DNA of 16,873 nt from NCBI GenBank assembly GCA_035537095.1, contig DATLMV010000152.1, forward strand, positions 1-16,873, written 5' to 3'. Source of the DNA: DASWNP01 sp035537095. GTDB taxonomy: Bacteria; Acidobacteriota; Blastocatellia; Pyrinomonadales; Pyrinomonadaceae. Below are positions 6,768 to 13,090 of the stretch, piece by piece (positions within the stretch are counted from its first letter, which is position 1; every line of letters starts with the position of its first letter). The notes under the pieces are model-generated. The model made no database searches. It saw nothing but the letters and a program-made list of their open reading frames with translations, and was not told the DNA's origin. The position numbers and the translations under genes were made by a program.

Positions 6768-7016
6768 TTACTTACTGTCCTGACCGAGTTGCCGCGTCAA
6801 CAACTCTTTCGCGCGCACGGCGCGACGCGCGTTCTCTTCCTTCACGTCGCGGAAAAACTGCGCGAGGTCTGTGTTGCCGCTCCCTTCGGCGTCCTTGATG
6901 TACATCTCGTAAGTCTCCGCGCCTTGCAGCGCGTGATAAAGGATACTCACCAGATTGTAGGTCAAGTCCTCGGTTCCGGTGTTTCCCTGACTGTCCTGTG
7001 CTGGCTTGCTCGACAT
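6768..7016 (-). CDS. Small ferritin-like helical protein
   Basis: An 82-residue, mostly helical protein. After a polar N-terminus (SSKPAQDSQGNTGTED) come two predicted helices, YNLVSILYHALQGAETYEMY and LAQFFRDVKEENARRAVRAK. The pattern of Glu, Tyr and His at helix-facing positions (YHALQGAETYEMY, then VKEEN) resembles one half of a ferritin-like four-helix bundle, which would have to dimerise to build a metal site. Start ATG 7014-7016 is chosen because AGAGGTGA lies upstream; a longer frame to 7058 lacks such support. It lies 77 bp downstream of tRNA-Leu on the same strand with no terminator visible between, so it may be read from the tRNA promoter. The metal role is inference. Confidence 0.75.
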   Translation of the reverse strand: MSSKPAQDSQGNTGTEDLTYNLVSILYHALQGAETYEMYIKDAEGSGNTDLAQFFRDVKEENARRAVRAKELLTRQLGQDSK

Positions 7017-7145
7017 AATGATTTCACCTCTCTGTTGGAAAATGAGTCTTCGCGTCAAAAGGGGACGACGGGGGAACTCATCGCGTTAAAACTTGGTGCC
7101 GGGGGCGGGACTCGAACCCGCACAACCTTGCGGTCAACGGATTTT

Positions 7146-7520
7146 CTTACCACTACGACTTTCGCCGCCTACGCTGAAGTAGTTTGTGGTCTGGACTATA
7201 CCTTCACCTTTTGCTACATCAATCTTGTAACAGTCAGGTGGGAGCCGTCTAGTCTCTACACTTTTTTGGAGGTTGTATGAAGCTACGCAAATACACCGAA
7301 CGTCAGCTATTTGAAGCGATTAAAAATTCCACCTCACTTGCACAGACATTGAGTAAACTTGGCGTCGCTCCTTACGATGGGAATATTGCCACGCCCTGAC
7401 TCCAACTTATCGCGGCAAAAATATCTCCTCCAAACTTAGCTCGGTGTTGCCAGATAAAAGGTTTCACCGAATTTGACCCCATTCACACCGGAGATTTCGC
7501 TCTGGGTGCTCAAGACATCT
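7146..7520 (-). ncRNA. Group I self-splicing intron in tRNA-Leu(UAA), between U34 and A35
   Basis: 375 nt separate the two exons. The 5' exon ends in U and the intron ends in G (complement of 7146), as group I splicing requires. The core pairing P7 is visible as AGACTA (7255-7250) with TAGTCC (7198-7193) in the usual contexts GTAGAGACTAGACGG and GGTATAGTCCAG. TTTGGAGG/CCTCCAAA (7434-7427 with 7272-7265) forms a helix just before P7, in the P6 region, whose loop contains the endonuclease remnant. Position and core type match the tRNA-Leu(UAA) introns of cyanobacteria and plastids (subgroup IC3); subgroup assignment is inference. Confidence 0.92.
7277..7476 (+). pseudogene. Decayed HNH homing endonuclease, antisense inside the intron
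   Basis: On the strand opposite the tRNA, ATG 7277 follows a perfect GGAGG (7268-7272). The first 36 codons encode an HNH-endonuclease N-terminus (RKYTERQLFEAIKNSTS, then LGVAPYDGN), but the frame stops at TGA 7397-7399 after 40 codons. In another frame, from about 7384, the sequence reads CHALTPTYRGKN, the hallmark C-terminal part of the HNH motif, and stays open to TGA 7474-7476. The middle of the protein, including most of the catalytic core, is missing, and the junction near 7383 shifts the frame. The gene therefore cannot make an active enzyme. Family recognition is from motif memory, not a search. Confidence 0.85.
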
Positions 7521-7566
7521 AAGTCCGTCGCGTCTGCCATTTCGCCACCCCGGCACCTGCGGGGAA

Positions 7567-7596
7567 AGATAACACGGGGGCGCATCGGTCGGTCAA
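7567..7596 (-). promoter_or_regulatory. Promoter of tRNA-Leu
   Basis: On the minus strand TTGACC (7596-7591), an 18-nt spacer and TTATCT (7572-7567) form a sigma70-like promoter. The -10 ends 12 bp before the first tRNA base, so transcription would begin just ahead of the acceptor stem. It is back-to-back with the fur promoter. Confidence 0.65.
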
Positions 7597-7600
7597 CTTC

Positions 7601-7630
7601 TTCACATCGCGCGCCCGCGAGTGCTAAAAT
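7601..7630 (+). promoter_or_regulatory. Promoter of the Fur-family gene
   Basis: TTCACA (7601-7606), 18 nt, TAAAAT (7625-7630), with an extended -10 TG at 7622-7623. The start of transcription would fall near 7637, which makes the GTG at 7621 impossible as a start codon and supports ATG 7684. I see no clear Fur or PerR box over it. Confidence 0.6.
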
Positions 7631-7683
7631 GTGTTCACTTTAAAAAGACCTCGTTTCCAAAGGTTTGTCGGGCCAGAGACTTT

Positions 7684-8190
7684 ATGAATGAAGAGAAAGA
7701 GATTTTTCACCGTCACATCCAGCACGCCGGATTGAAGCGCACCGCGCAGCGCGACCTGATTCTGGATGTCTTTTTGCGGACGGAAGAACACATGTCGAGC
7801 GAGGATTTATATCATCTCGTCAAGCAGGAAGACCCGAGCGTCGGGCACACGACCGTCTATCGCACGCTCAAGCTGCTGGTCGAGGCGGGCCTCGCCCGCG
7901 AGGTGCGCTTCGGCGACGGGCGCACGCGCTACGAGCACAACTACAAGCACCCGCATCACGACCACATGATCTGCACCGTCTGCGGCACGACCATCGAATT
8001 TTTCTCCGCCGAACTCGAAGCCATTCAGGACGCGATTCTCGCCAAGCACAACTTCCAGCCCATTCAACACTCGCTCCGCATCTTCGGCATCTGCGCCAAC
8101 TGCCAGCAGGAGACGGGCGAGCGTAACAAAAAAGACGAGTCCGCCGCCGAACCGCGCGTCCGCTTCGTCTCCGCACCAAGCACACATTGA
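7684..8190 (+). CDS. Fur-family metal-responsive transcriptional regulator
   Basis: A 168-residue regulator. Residues about 8-82 form the winged-helix DNA-binding domain (GLKRTAQRDLIL, then VGHTTVYRTLKLL at 53-65). The dimerisation domain has the metal-binding run HPHHDH (89-94) and two zinc-ribbon pairs, Cys97/Cys100 and Cys137/Cys140. A polar 28-residue tail after Cys140 is longer than usual. It probably senses Fe(II), or peroxide via iron as PerR does; the sequence alone does not separate Fur, PerR and Zur. The peroxiredoxin and ferritin-like genes nearby fit an iron/peroxide theme, but they are not in its operon. ATG 7684 has only a weak ribosome site; it is chosen from domain fit and promoter position. 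Confidence 0.92.
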   Translation: MNEEKEIFHRHIQHAGLKRTAQRDLILDVFLRTEEHMSSEDLYHLVKQEDPSVGHTTVYRTLKLLVEAGLAREVRFGDGRTRYEHNYKHPHHDHMICTVCGTTIEFFSAELEAIQDAILAKHNFQPIQHSLRIFGICANCQQETGERNKKDESAAEPRVRFVSAPSTH

Positions 8191-8204
8191 AGAAGGAGAT
8201 TATT

Positions 8205-8286
8205 AGTAAATCGTGAATCGTCAATCGTAAATAGACAACAGCCTTTAGCGCATCTTCTATTCACGATTGACGATTCACGATTTACT
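8205..8286. repeat. Near-perfect 30-bp inverted repeat (hairpin) after the Fur gene
   Basis: The left arm 8205-8234 and right arm 8257-8286 are complementary at 29 of 30 positions, around a 22-nt loop (8235-8256). In minus-strand RNA the one mismatch becomes a G-U pair. Each arm is built from small variants of ATCGTGA/ACGATTC units, the same unit as at 121-141. There is no T tract after it on the plus strand, so it looks more like a dispersed palindromic element than a simple terminator. It may still stabilise or end the fur transcript. Confidence 0.85.
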
Positions 8287-8381
8287 CGCCTTTGCCTTTC
8301 TGAATGAAAGGTTGTAACTTGCGAATCAGTTTCCCCTTAAACTTAAAAGTCAGGTTTTCGGTTGGTCGGAGAGGATTTGAG

Positions 8382-8963
8382 ATGACCGTTAAAGTCGAAT
8401 GGAAGTTGGAAGGCAGAGAGCACGACGGCATCGTCGCGGAGGGCGCTTACCTGTGGGACGTGGCGAAGCGGATGGGCGTGCGCTTGCCCGCCGAGTGCGA
8501 GGGACGCGGCGAGTGTGATACGTGCGCGGTGATGGTCGAACAGGGCGCGACACTTTTGTCGTCTCTGACGAACGCCGAGCGCGAGCGGCTGAGTCCCGAA
8601 CGGCTGGCGACGGGAGAGCGTCTGGCCTGCCAGACGAAAATCGAGCGCGCGGGCGAACTCACTCTGCGCCCCGTGCCGTTCACGGAGCGGCAGCCGACGG
8701 AGGAAGAGGCGGCCAAAGATTTCCGCAAAGAGTTTCGGGAGATGCCGCTGCAAAAGAAACTCTCGACGCTCGTCGAGTTGGAAGCCGTCGCCGCATGGCA
8801 GACGCTCAGCACCATCGCCGACCTGCCCTTCGCCGCCTTCGAGAAGGGACTCGACCTTTTGGGCCGTCGCGGGCGCGCGCTCCATCAACGCGAGCGCGCC
8901 GCACGTCGCCCCGCAGACCATCAGACGACAAGCGGAGAGAAAAGCGGCAAGCCGTCCGCGTAA
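8382..8963 (+). CDS. [2Fe-2S] ferredoxin-domain protein with C-terminal extension
   Basis: A 193-residue protein. Residues 1-95 are a [2Fe-2S] ferredoxin fold with ligands Cys39, Cys45, Cys48 (CEGRGECDTC, the C-x5-C-x2-C spacing of adrenodoxin-type ferredoxins) and Cys83 in LACQT. It should carry single electrons in the cytoplasm. After residue 105 comes a roughly 85-residue extension: an amphipathic part (LQKKLSTLVELEAVAAWQTL, then LPFAAFEKGLDLLG) and a basic, disordered tail. Start ATG 8382 is set by GGAGAGG at 8368-8374; a frame open from 8304 lacks a site. The partner reductase is not in this window, and the extension's role is unknown. Confidence 0.88.
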   Translation: MTVKVEWKLEGREHDGIVAEGAYLWDVAKRMGVRLPAECEGRGECDTCAVMVEQGATLLSSLTNAERERLSPERLATGERLACQTKIERAGELTLRPVPFTERQPTEEEAAKDFRKEFREMPLQKKLSTLVELEAVAAWQTLSTIADLPFAAFEKGLDLLGRRGRALHQRERAARRPADHQTTSGEKSGKPSA

Positions 8964-9150
8964 AACTTGCGGGCGGCGCGCGCAAGCCCCGGCGCTTCCG
9001 GAGTGCGGGCGGCATGAACCGCCTTTGACGCTTTTCGCGTGCGGGCGTTCGAGTTTGCAACGTCTCTCGCGTCGCCGGTCATCGCTCGATTATCGCCCGG
9101 CGCAGTTTGAAACGATGCGCGTAGAATTGTTCAGCAGTCACGGTCGGGAC

Positions 9151-10146
9151 ATGCGTGCGCCGCGCGTCGCGTGTGAGCCGCTCAAGCGGACGGCGCTCGC
9201 GCTCCTGCTGCTGCTGCTCGCGCACGCGTCCGGCGCGCTCGTCGCCGCCGCGCAGGATTCAGCGGACAGGCGAACCGTCTACGACGGCGAGCGTGCTCTG
9301 GCGCACGTCCGGAAGATGGTCGAGATGGGGCCGCGCCCCGCCGGTTCGCCGCAGTTGGCGGCGACGCGTCGCTACATCGTGCAGGAGTTGAAGTCTTACG
9401 GCTTGAAAGTCTCGACCGACGAATTTAGCGCGGAGACGCCGCTCGGCAAACGCGCCTTCTCCAACGTCTCGGCGGAACTCGCGGGCCAGTCCTCCGACCT
9501 CATCATCATCGCCAGCCACTACGACACCAAACTCTTCAAAGATTTTCGTTTCGTCGGCGCAAACGACGGCGGCTCCTCGACGGGCGCGCTGCTCGAACTC
9601 GCGCGCACGCTCGCGTCGGCGCGCAGCATGCCGCGTCTCACGTATCGCTTCGTCTTCTTCGACGGCGAAGAGGCTTTCTGCCGCGAGTGGGACGAGTGCG
9701 GGCGGGCGGGCGCGCCCGACAACACGTACGGCAGTCGTCGCTACGTCGCGCAGTTGCGGAAGCGCAGCGAGTTGCGGCGCGTGCGCGCGCTGATTCTGCT
9801 CGATCTGGTAGGCTACAAAAAACTGGAACTCGCGCGCGACGATTCGAGCACGAAATGGCTCGTTGATTTGATCTGGCAGACGGCGCGCGAGGTGGGGCGC
9901 GGCGCGCAGTTCGTCGAGCGCGCGGAGGCCATCGGCGGCGATGACCACGAGCCATTTATCAAGGCGGGCGTTGACGCGGTTGACCTGATTCAACTCGGCA
10001 GCTATCCCTACTGGCACACGCCCGAAGACACGCTCGACAAAATCTCCGCGCAGAGTTTGCAGGCGGTCGGAGAGGTTGTCGTCGCCAGCCTGCCGCGCAT
10101 CGAAAACCGCCTGCTGGCGACCCGTTCCTCTGCCGCCAAACGTTGA
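9151..10146 (+). CDS. Secreted M28-family metalloenzyme, glutaminyl-cyclase-like
   Basis: A 331-residue exported zinc enzyme. From ATG 9151 the signal peptide has a Leu-rich core (about 14-24) and likely cleavage near AAAQD at 32-34. Residues about 45-325 are an M28 alpha/beta domain: HYD at 123-125, Asp139 in GANDGG, Glu173-Glu174 in FFDGEEAF, GGDDHEPF with Asp264-Asp265, and His289 in YWHTPEDT. The set HYDTK, DDHEPF and WHT is closest to glutaminyl-peptide cyclotransferases, where Asp, the second Glu and the final His bind one zinc. It could equally be an aminopeptidase. The start is uncertain: an in-frame ATG at 9115 would lengthen the N-region, and neither has a strong ribosome site. Confidence 0.88.
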   Translation: MRAPRVACEPLKRTALALLLLLLAHASGALVAAAQDSADRRTVYDGERALAHVRKMVEMGPRPAGSPQLAATRRYIVQELKSYGLKVSTDEFSAETPLGKRAFSNVSAELAGQSSDLIIIASHYDTKLFKDFRFVGANDGGSSTGALLELARTLASARSMPRLTYRFVFFDGEEAFCREWDECGRAGAPDNTYGSRRYVAQLRKRSELRRVRALILLDLVGYKKLELARDDSSTKWLVDLIWQTAREVGRGAQFVERAEAIGGDDHEPFIKAGVDAVDLIQLGSYPYWHTPEDTLDKISAQSLQAVGEVVVASLPRIENRLLATRSSAAKR

Positions 10147-10167
10147 AAGAAGGGAGGCCGTGAATCC

Positions 10168-10614
10168 ATGCTCAAAGCGCCGGACATCCTCGTCCCCGTT
10201 GATTTTTCCCCGACATCGCTCAACGCCGTGCGCGTCGCCGTCGGCATCGCCGACCCCGACGGCGACCTCACGCTGCTGCACGTCATTGACCAAAACTTCC
10301 TCAACGACGCGGTCGCCGCCGGACTCGGTTCGTCCGACGAGGTGACGGCGCGGTTGCGCCAGTTGGCCGAGATGAGTTTCACGAACATGCTCGAAGGGCT
10401 CGAAACAGGCGGCGTGCAGGTGGAACGGATGATCGTCGTCGGCGTGCCCTTCGTCGAGATTTTGAAGATCGCGCGCGACCTCGATTTGCCGATGATCGTC
10501 ATGGGCACGCACGGGCGTTCGACGCAGGTCGAGGAGGCTCTCTTCGGTTCGACCGCCGAGAAAGTCCTGCGCGGCACGCGCGTGCCCGTGCTGTGCGTCC
10601 CTTTTTTGAGTTAA
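10168..10614 (+). CDS. Universal stress protein (UspA family)
   Basis: A 148-residue single-domain USP. The N-terminal strand ILVPVDFSPTSLNAV carries the family Asp near residue 12, and the C-terminal nucleotide-binding motif is GTHGRSTQVEEALFGSTAEKV. The spacing between GTHG and GST is ten residues, one longer than the common G-2x-G-9x-G(S/T). Such proteins bind ATP/AMP and aid survival of stress or starvation. A GGGAGG site lies 10 bp before ATG 10168. It follows the M28 gene by 21 bp and precedes the ClpX-like gene by 13 bp, so the last two are very likely co-transcribed. Confidence 0.93.
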   Translation: MLKAPDILVPVDFSPTSLNAVRVAVGIADPDGDLTLLHVIDQNFLNDAVAAGLGSSDEVTARLRQLAEMSFTNMLEGLETGGVQVERMIVVGVPFVEILKIARDLDLPMIVMGTHGRSTQVEEALFGSTAEKVLRGTRVPVLCVPFLS

Positions 10615-10627
10615 GCGGTTTTGATCT

Positions 10628-11773
10628 ATGAGCCATTCAACAGAGGGCGAGGAACAGGACGGGAATCTGTTCGAGGAAGGGCTGTCGCCGGAGCAGGAGG
10701 CGGTGCGCGAGTTCGTGGACGAACTACCGCTGCCCGCGCCGCCGGAGATTGCCGAGGAGTTGGAGCGCGCGGGCTACAAGGGACAGGAGACGCAAAGGCG
10801 CGCGCTCTCTTTGATGGCCTACAGGCACGTCCGGCGTCTGAAGCGGCTGCACGTCGAAGGCACGGAGCGGCGGCAGTTGACGCCGAAGCAGAACTTCCTG
10901 CTCATCGGCCCGACGGGTTGCGGCAAAACTTTTCTCGTCGAGATGCTCTTTCAACACATCTTCAAACTCCCGACCGTCATCGTTGACATCACCAGTTTCA
11001 CGGAGAGCGGATACATCGGCGACGATGTGAAAACGGTCGTCACGCGCTTGATTGACGCCGCGCACGGCGACCTCCTGCTCGCCTCGTGCGGCGTCGTCTG
11101 TCTCGACGAGTTCGACAAGATTGCTTCTTCGACGAGCAACGCGCGCTTCGCCGGGCAGGGCACGACGAAGGACGTTTCCGGCTACGGCGTGCAGCGCGAA
11201 CTGCTGGCGATGCTCGAAGGCACGGACGTGCTCGCGCCGATGGACTACGGCTTCTCGGAGTATGGCTACCGCGCGCATTTCTCGACGCGCGACGTGCCCT
11301 TCATCGCCTGCGGCGCGTTCTCCGGTTTGGACGAACTACTCAAAGAGAAACGCGCGCGCATTGGCTTTCACGGCTCGGCGGAGGAACAGTTGGAGACGCT
11401 GACGATTGACGAGGTGGCGACCTTTCAGAAGTTCGGTTTCCTGCCGGAACTGATCGGACGCTTCGCGCGCATCGTCACCTTTCCCGCGCTCCCCTTCGAG
11501 ACGCTGCGGCGCATCATGACGGACAATATCCTTCCACAATTCGTCGGCGAGTTCGACGCCGAGGGCTTGCGCCTGACCGTGACGGACGCGGCGGTCGAAC
11601 ACGTCATCGCGCGCAGCATCAAGCGCGGCACGGGCGCGCGCGGCCTGCACGTCGAGATGGTCGCGGCGGTCGAGAGCGCGGCCTTTGAAACCTTCAAACG
11701 CGTGCGCGATGCCGAGGTCGTCATTGATGTCGCGGGCGAACGCTTGACGAGCGACATCCGGCGACGCGCGTGA
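10628..11773 (+). CDS. ClpX-like AAA+ ATPase lacking the zinc-binding domain
   Basis: A 381-residue hexameric-type AAA+ protein of the ClpX/HslU clade. Walker A is GPTGCGKT (94-101), the pore loop SGYIGDDV is at 127-134, and Walker B VCLDEFDK ends with Asp160-Glu161. Further ClpX features are YGVQRELLAMLEGT, GFLPELIGRF and the sensor-2 motif GTGARGL. An IGF tripeptide (245-247), which in ClpX docks on ClpP, is present. The N-terminal C4 zinc domain of ClpX that recruits substrates and adaptors is replaced by an acidic, unrelated stretch (1-50). It is thus a ClpX paralogue that probably unfolds other substrates. No clpP is in view. No clear Shine-Dalgarno, so it is probably coupled to the USP gene. 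Confidence 0.9.
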   Translation: MSHSTEGEEQDGNLFEEGLSPEQEAVREFVDELPLPAPPEIAEELERAGYKGQETQRRALSLMAYRHVRRLKRLHVEGTERRQLTPKQNFLLIGPTGCGKTFLVEMLFQHIFKLPTVIVDITSFTESGYIGDDVKTVVTRLIDAAHGDLLLASCGVVCLDEFDKIASSTSNARFAGQGTTKDVSGYGVQRELLAMLEGTDVLAPMDYGFSEYGYRAHFSTRDVPFIACGAFSGLDELLKEKRARIGFHGSAEEQLETLTIDEVATFQKFGFLPELIGRFARIVTFPALPFETLRRIMTDNILPQFVGEFDAEGLRLTVTDAAVEHVIARSIKRGTGARGLHVEMVAAVESAAFETFKRVRDAEVVIDVAGERLTSDIRRRA

Positions 11774-11929
11774 GCGCGTCGGGCGCGCGAGAACGAAAAA
11801 GCAGAACGCGCGGAAAATAACCGTAACTTTCTTGCATGAAGATAAGAACCCTGCGCGTGCAAGCGTCGCGTGAGACGTTTGAGATGCTCGCGGGTGCAGA
11901 TTCTTGAGAGCGAATATTAGAACGGGGTG

Positions 11930-12997
11930 ATGATGGGGAGAGAGGTCAAACGAATCGCGGTCGTGGCGGGCGACGGCATCGGGCCGGAAGTGATCGCGGA
12001 AGCGGTCGGCGTGCTTGAACACCTGCGCTCGACGCACGGCGTCCGGCTCGAACTCAAGCATTTCGACTGGGGCGCGGACAAATTCCTGCGCGAGGGCGTG
12101 AGTTTGCCCGAAGGCGCGCTCGACATGTTGACGCGCGAGTTCGACGCGATTCTGGCGGGCGCGTTCGGCGACCCGCGCGTGCCTTCCAACCAGCACGCCG
12201 AAGACATCCTGCTCGGCATGCGTCGCGGCCTCGACCTCTACATCAACCAGCGTCCCGTCCGCCTGTTACATGAGCGTCTGACGCCGCTGCGCGGTCGCAC
12301 AGTCGAGGAGATAAATTTCGTCGTCTTTCGAGAGAACACGGAGGGCGCATATTGCGGCGCGGGCGGATTTCTCAAACGCGGCACGCCCGACGAGATTGCC
12401 ACGCAGGAGGAACTGAACACGCGGCGCGGCGTCGAGCGAATCATCGTCGCGGCCTTCGAGTATGCGCGCGCGCAGGGTCGCCGTCGCGTGACGATGGCCG
12501 ACAAGTCGAACGTCCAACGCTTCGGCGGCGACCTCTGGCAGAGAGTCTTCCGCGAAGTCTCGGCGCGCTACGAGGGCATCGAAGCGCGGCATCAATACGT
12601 TGACGCGATGACGATGTTTATGGTGCTCGACCCCGCGCAGTACGACGTGATTGTCACCAACAATCTCTTCGGCGACATCCTGACCGACCTCGGCGCGGGG
12701 CTGCAAGGCGGGCTCGGCCTCGCCGCTTCGGGCAATATTCATCCGGGCCGCGTCTCGCTCTTCGAGCCGGTGCACGGCAGCGCGCCGCCGCTCGCGGGAA
12801 AATCGGAGGCCAATCCGGCGGGCGCTATTCTGACCACGGCGATGATGCTAGAATACTTGGGCGAGGCTCCGGCGGGCCGCGCGTTGGAAGAGGCGGTCGC
12901 CGCATCAATCGCCGCAAGCGAGACGACGCGCGATCTCGGCGGCACGCTCTCAACCGTCGAGGCGGGCGCTGCCATCCGACGACGCATCGAGAGTTGA
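11930..12997 (+). CDS. Isocitrate/isopropylmalate dehydrogenase-family beta-decarboxylating dehydrogenase
   Basis: A dehydrogenase of about 355 residues that oxidises and decarboxylates a (2R,3S)-hydroxy-dicarboxylate with NAD(P). Visible signatures are AGDGIGPEV at the N-terminus, INQRPVRLL with the substrate Arg, VFRENTEGAY, the catalytic ADKSNV, the metal-binding Asp run in VTNNLFGDILTD and the cofactor loop EPVHGSAP. The region LLGMRRGLDLYINQRP does not match the classical LeuB signature closely, and no leuA, leuC or leuD is nearby. Isopropylmalate, tartrate/malate or homoisocitrate are all possible substrates. GTG 11927, ATG 11930 and ATG 11933 are alternative starts behind the same GGGG; the choice is uncertain. 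Confidence 0.88.
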   Translation: MMGREVKRIAVVAGDGIGPEVIAEAVGVLEHLRSTHGVRLELKHFDWGADKFLREGVSLPEGALDMLTREFDAILAGAFGDPRVPSNQHAEDILLGMRRGLDLYINQRPVRLLHERLTPLRGRTVEEINFVVFRENTEGAYCGAGGFLKRGTPDEIATQEELNTRRGVERIIVAAFEYARAQGRRRVTMADKSNVQRFGGDLWQRVFREVSARYEGIEARHQYVDAMTMFMVLDPAQYDVIVTNNLFGDILTDLGAGLQGGLGLAASGNIHPGRVSLFEPVHGSAPPLAGKSEANPAGAILTTAMMLEYLGEAPAGRALEEAVAASIAASETTRDLGGTLSTVEAGAAIRRRIES

Positions 12998-13090
12998 ATC
13001 GAGAGTTGAACCGACGACACCGGAGACAGAAAGCGCGCGCTCCGTTGTTTTAATCTCCGCGCGGGCAAGCTCAGCAAGCAGGTTTTCCTT

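Larger units (their letters stand above)
7094..7554 (-). tRNA. trnL-UAA: tRNA-Leu(UAA), interrupted by a group I intron
   Basis: The 5' exon (7554 to 7521, 34 nt) has acceptor strand GCCGGGG, a D-arm closed by GCG/CGC, and the left anticodon stem ACGGA followed by CTT. The 3' exon (7145 to 7094, 52 nt) has AAAA, the right anticodon stem TCCGT, a class II variable arm (GACC-GCAA-GGTT), T-arm GCGGG-TTCGAGT-CCCGC, acceptor CCCCGGC, A, and an encoded CCA. Joining them gives anticodon loop CTTAAAA with anticodon UAA and a fully paired 7-bp acceptor stem. The 86-nt mature tRNA is normal for leucine. The long variable arm excludes isoleucine and arginine families. Confidence 0.95.

Noticed and set aside
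7094..7145. Truncated tRNA fragment as an integration-site remnant
   Set aside because: The matching 5' half is present at 7521-7554 with a perfect acceptor and anticodon stem, so it is the 3' exon of a split tRNA, not an att-site scar.
6789..7280. 163-codon plus-strand frame across the ferritin-like gene and tRNA
   Set aside because: It runs antisense through a supported gene, through the tRNA 3' exon and into the intron. The translation has no signature.
7621..7683. GTG upstream start for the Fur-family gene
   Set aside because: It overlaps the predicted -10 element TAAAAT, so it would lie before the transcription start.
8205..8286. CRISPR-like or tandem repeat array
   Set aside because: There are only two arms in inverted orientation and no repeat-spacer series; it is a palindrome.
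8966..8984. Hairpin CTTGCG...CGCAAG after the ferredoxin gene
   Set aside because: Six base pairs and no T tract; too weak to call a terminator.
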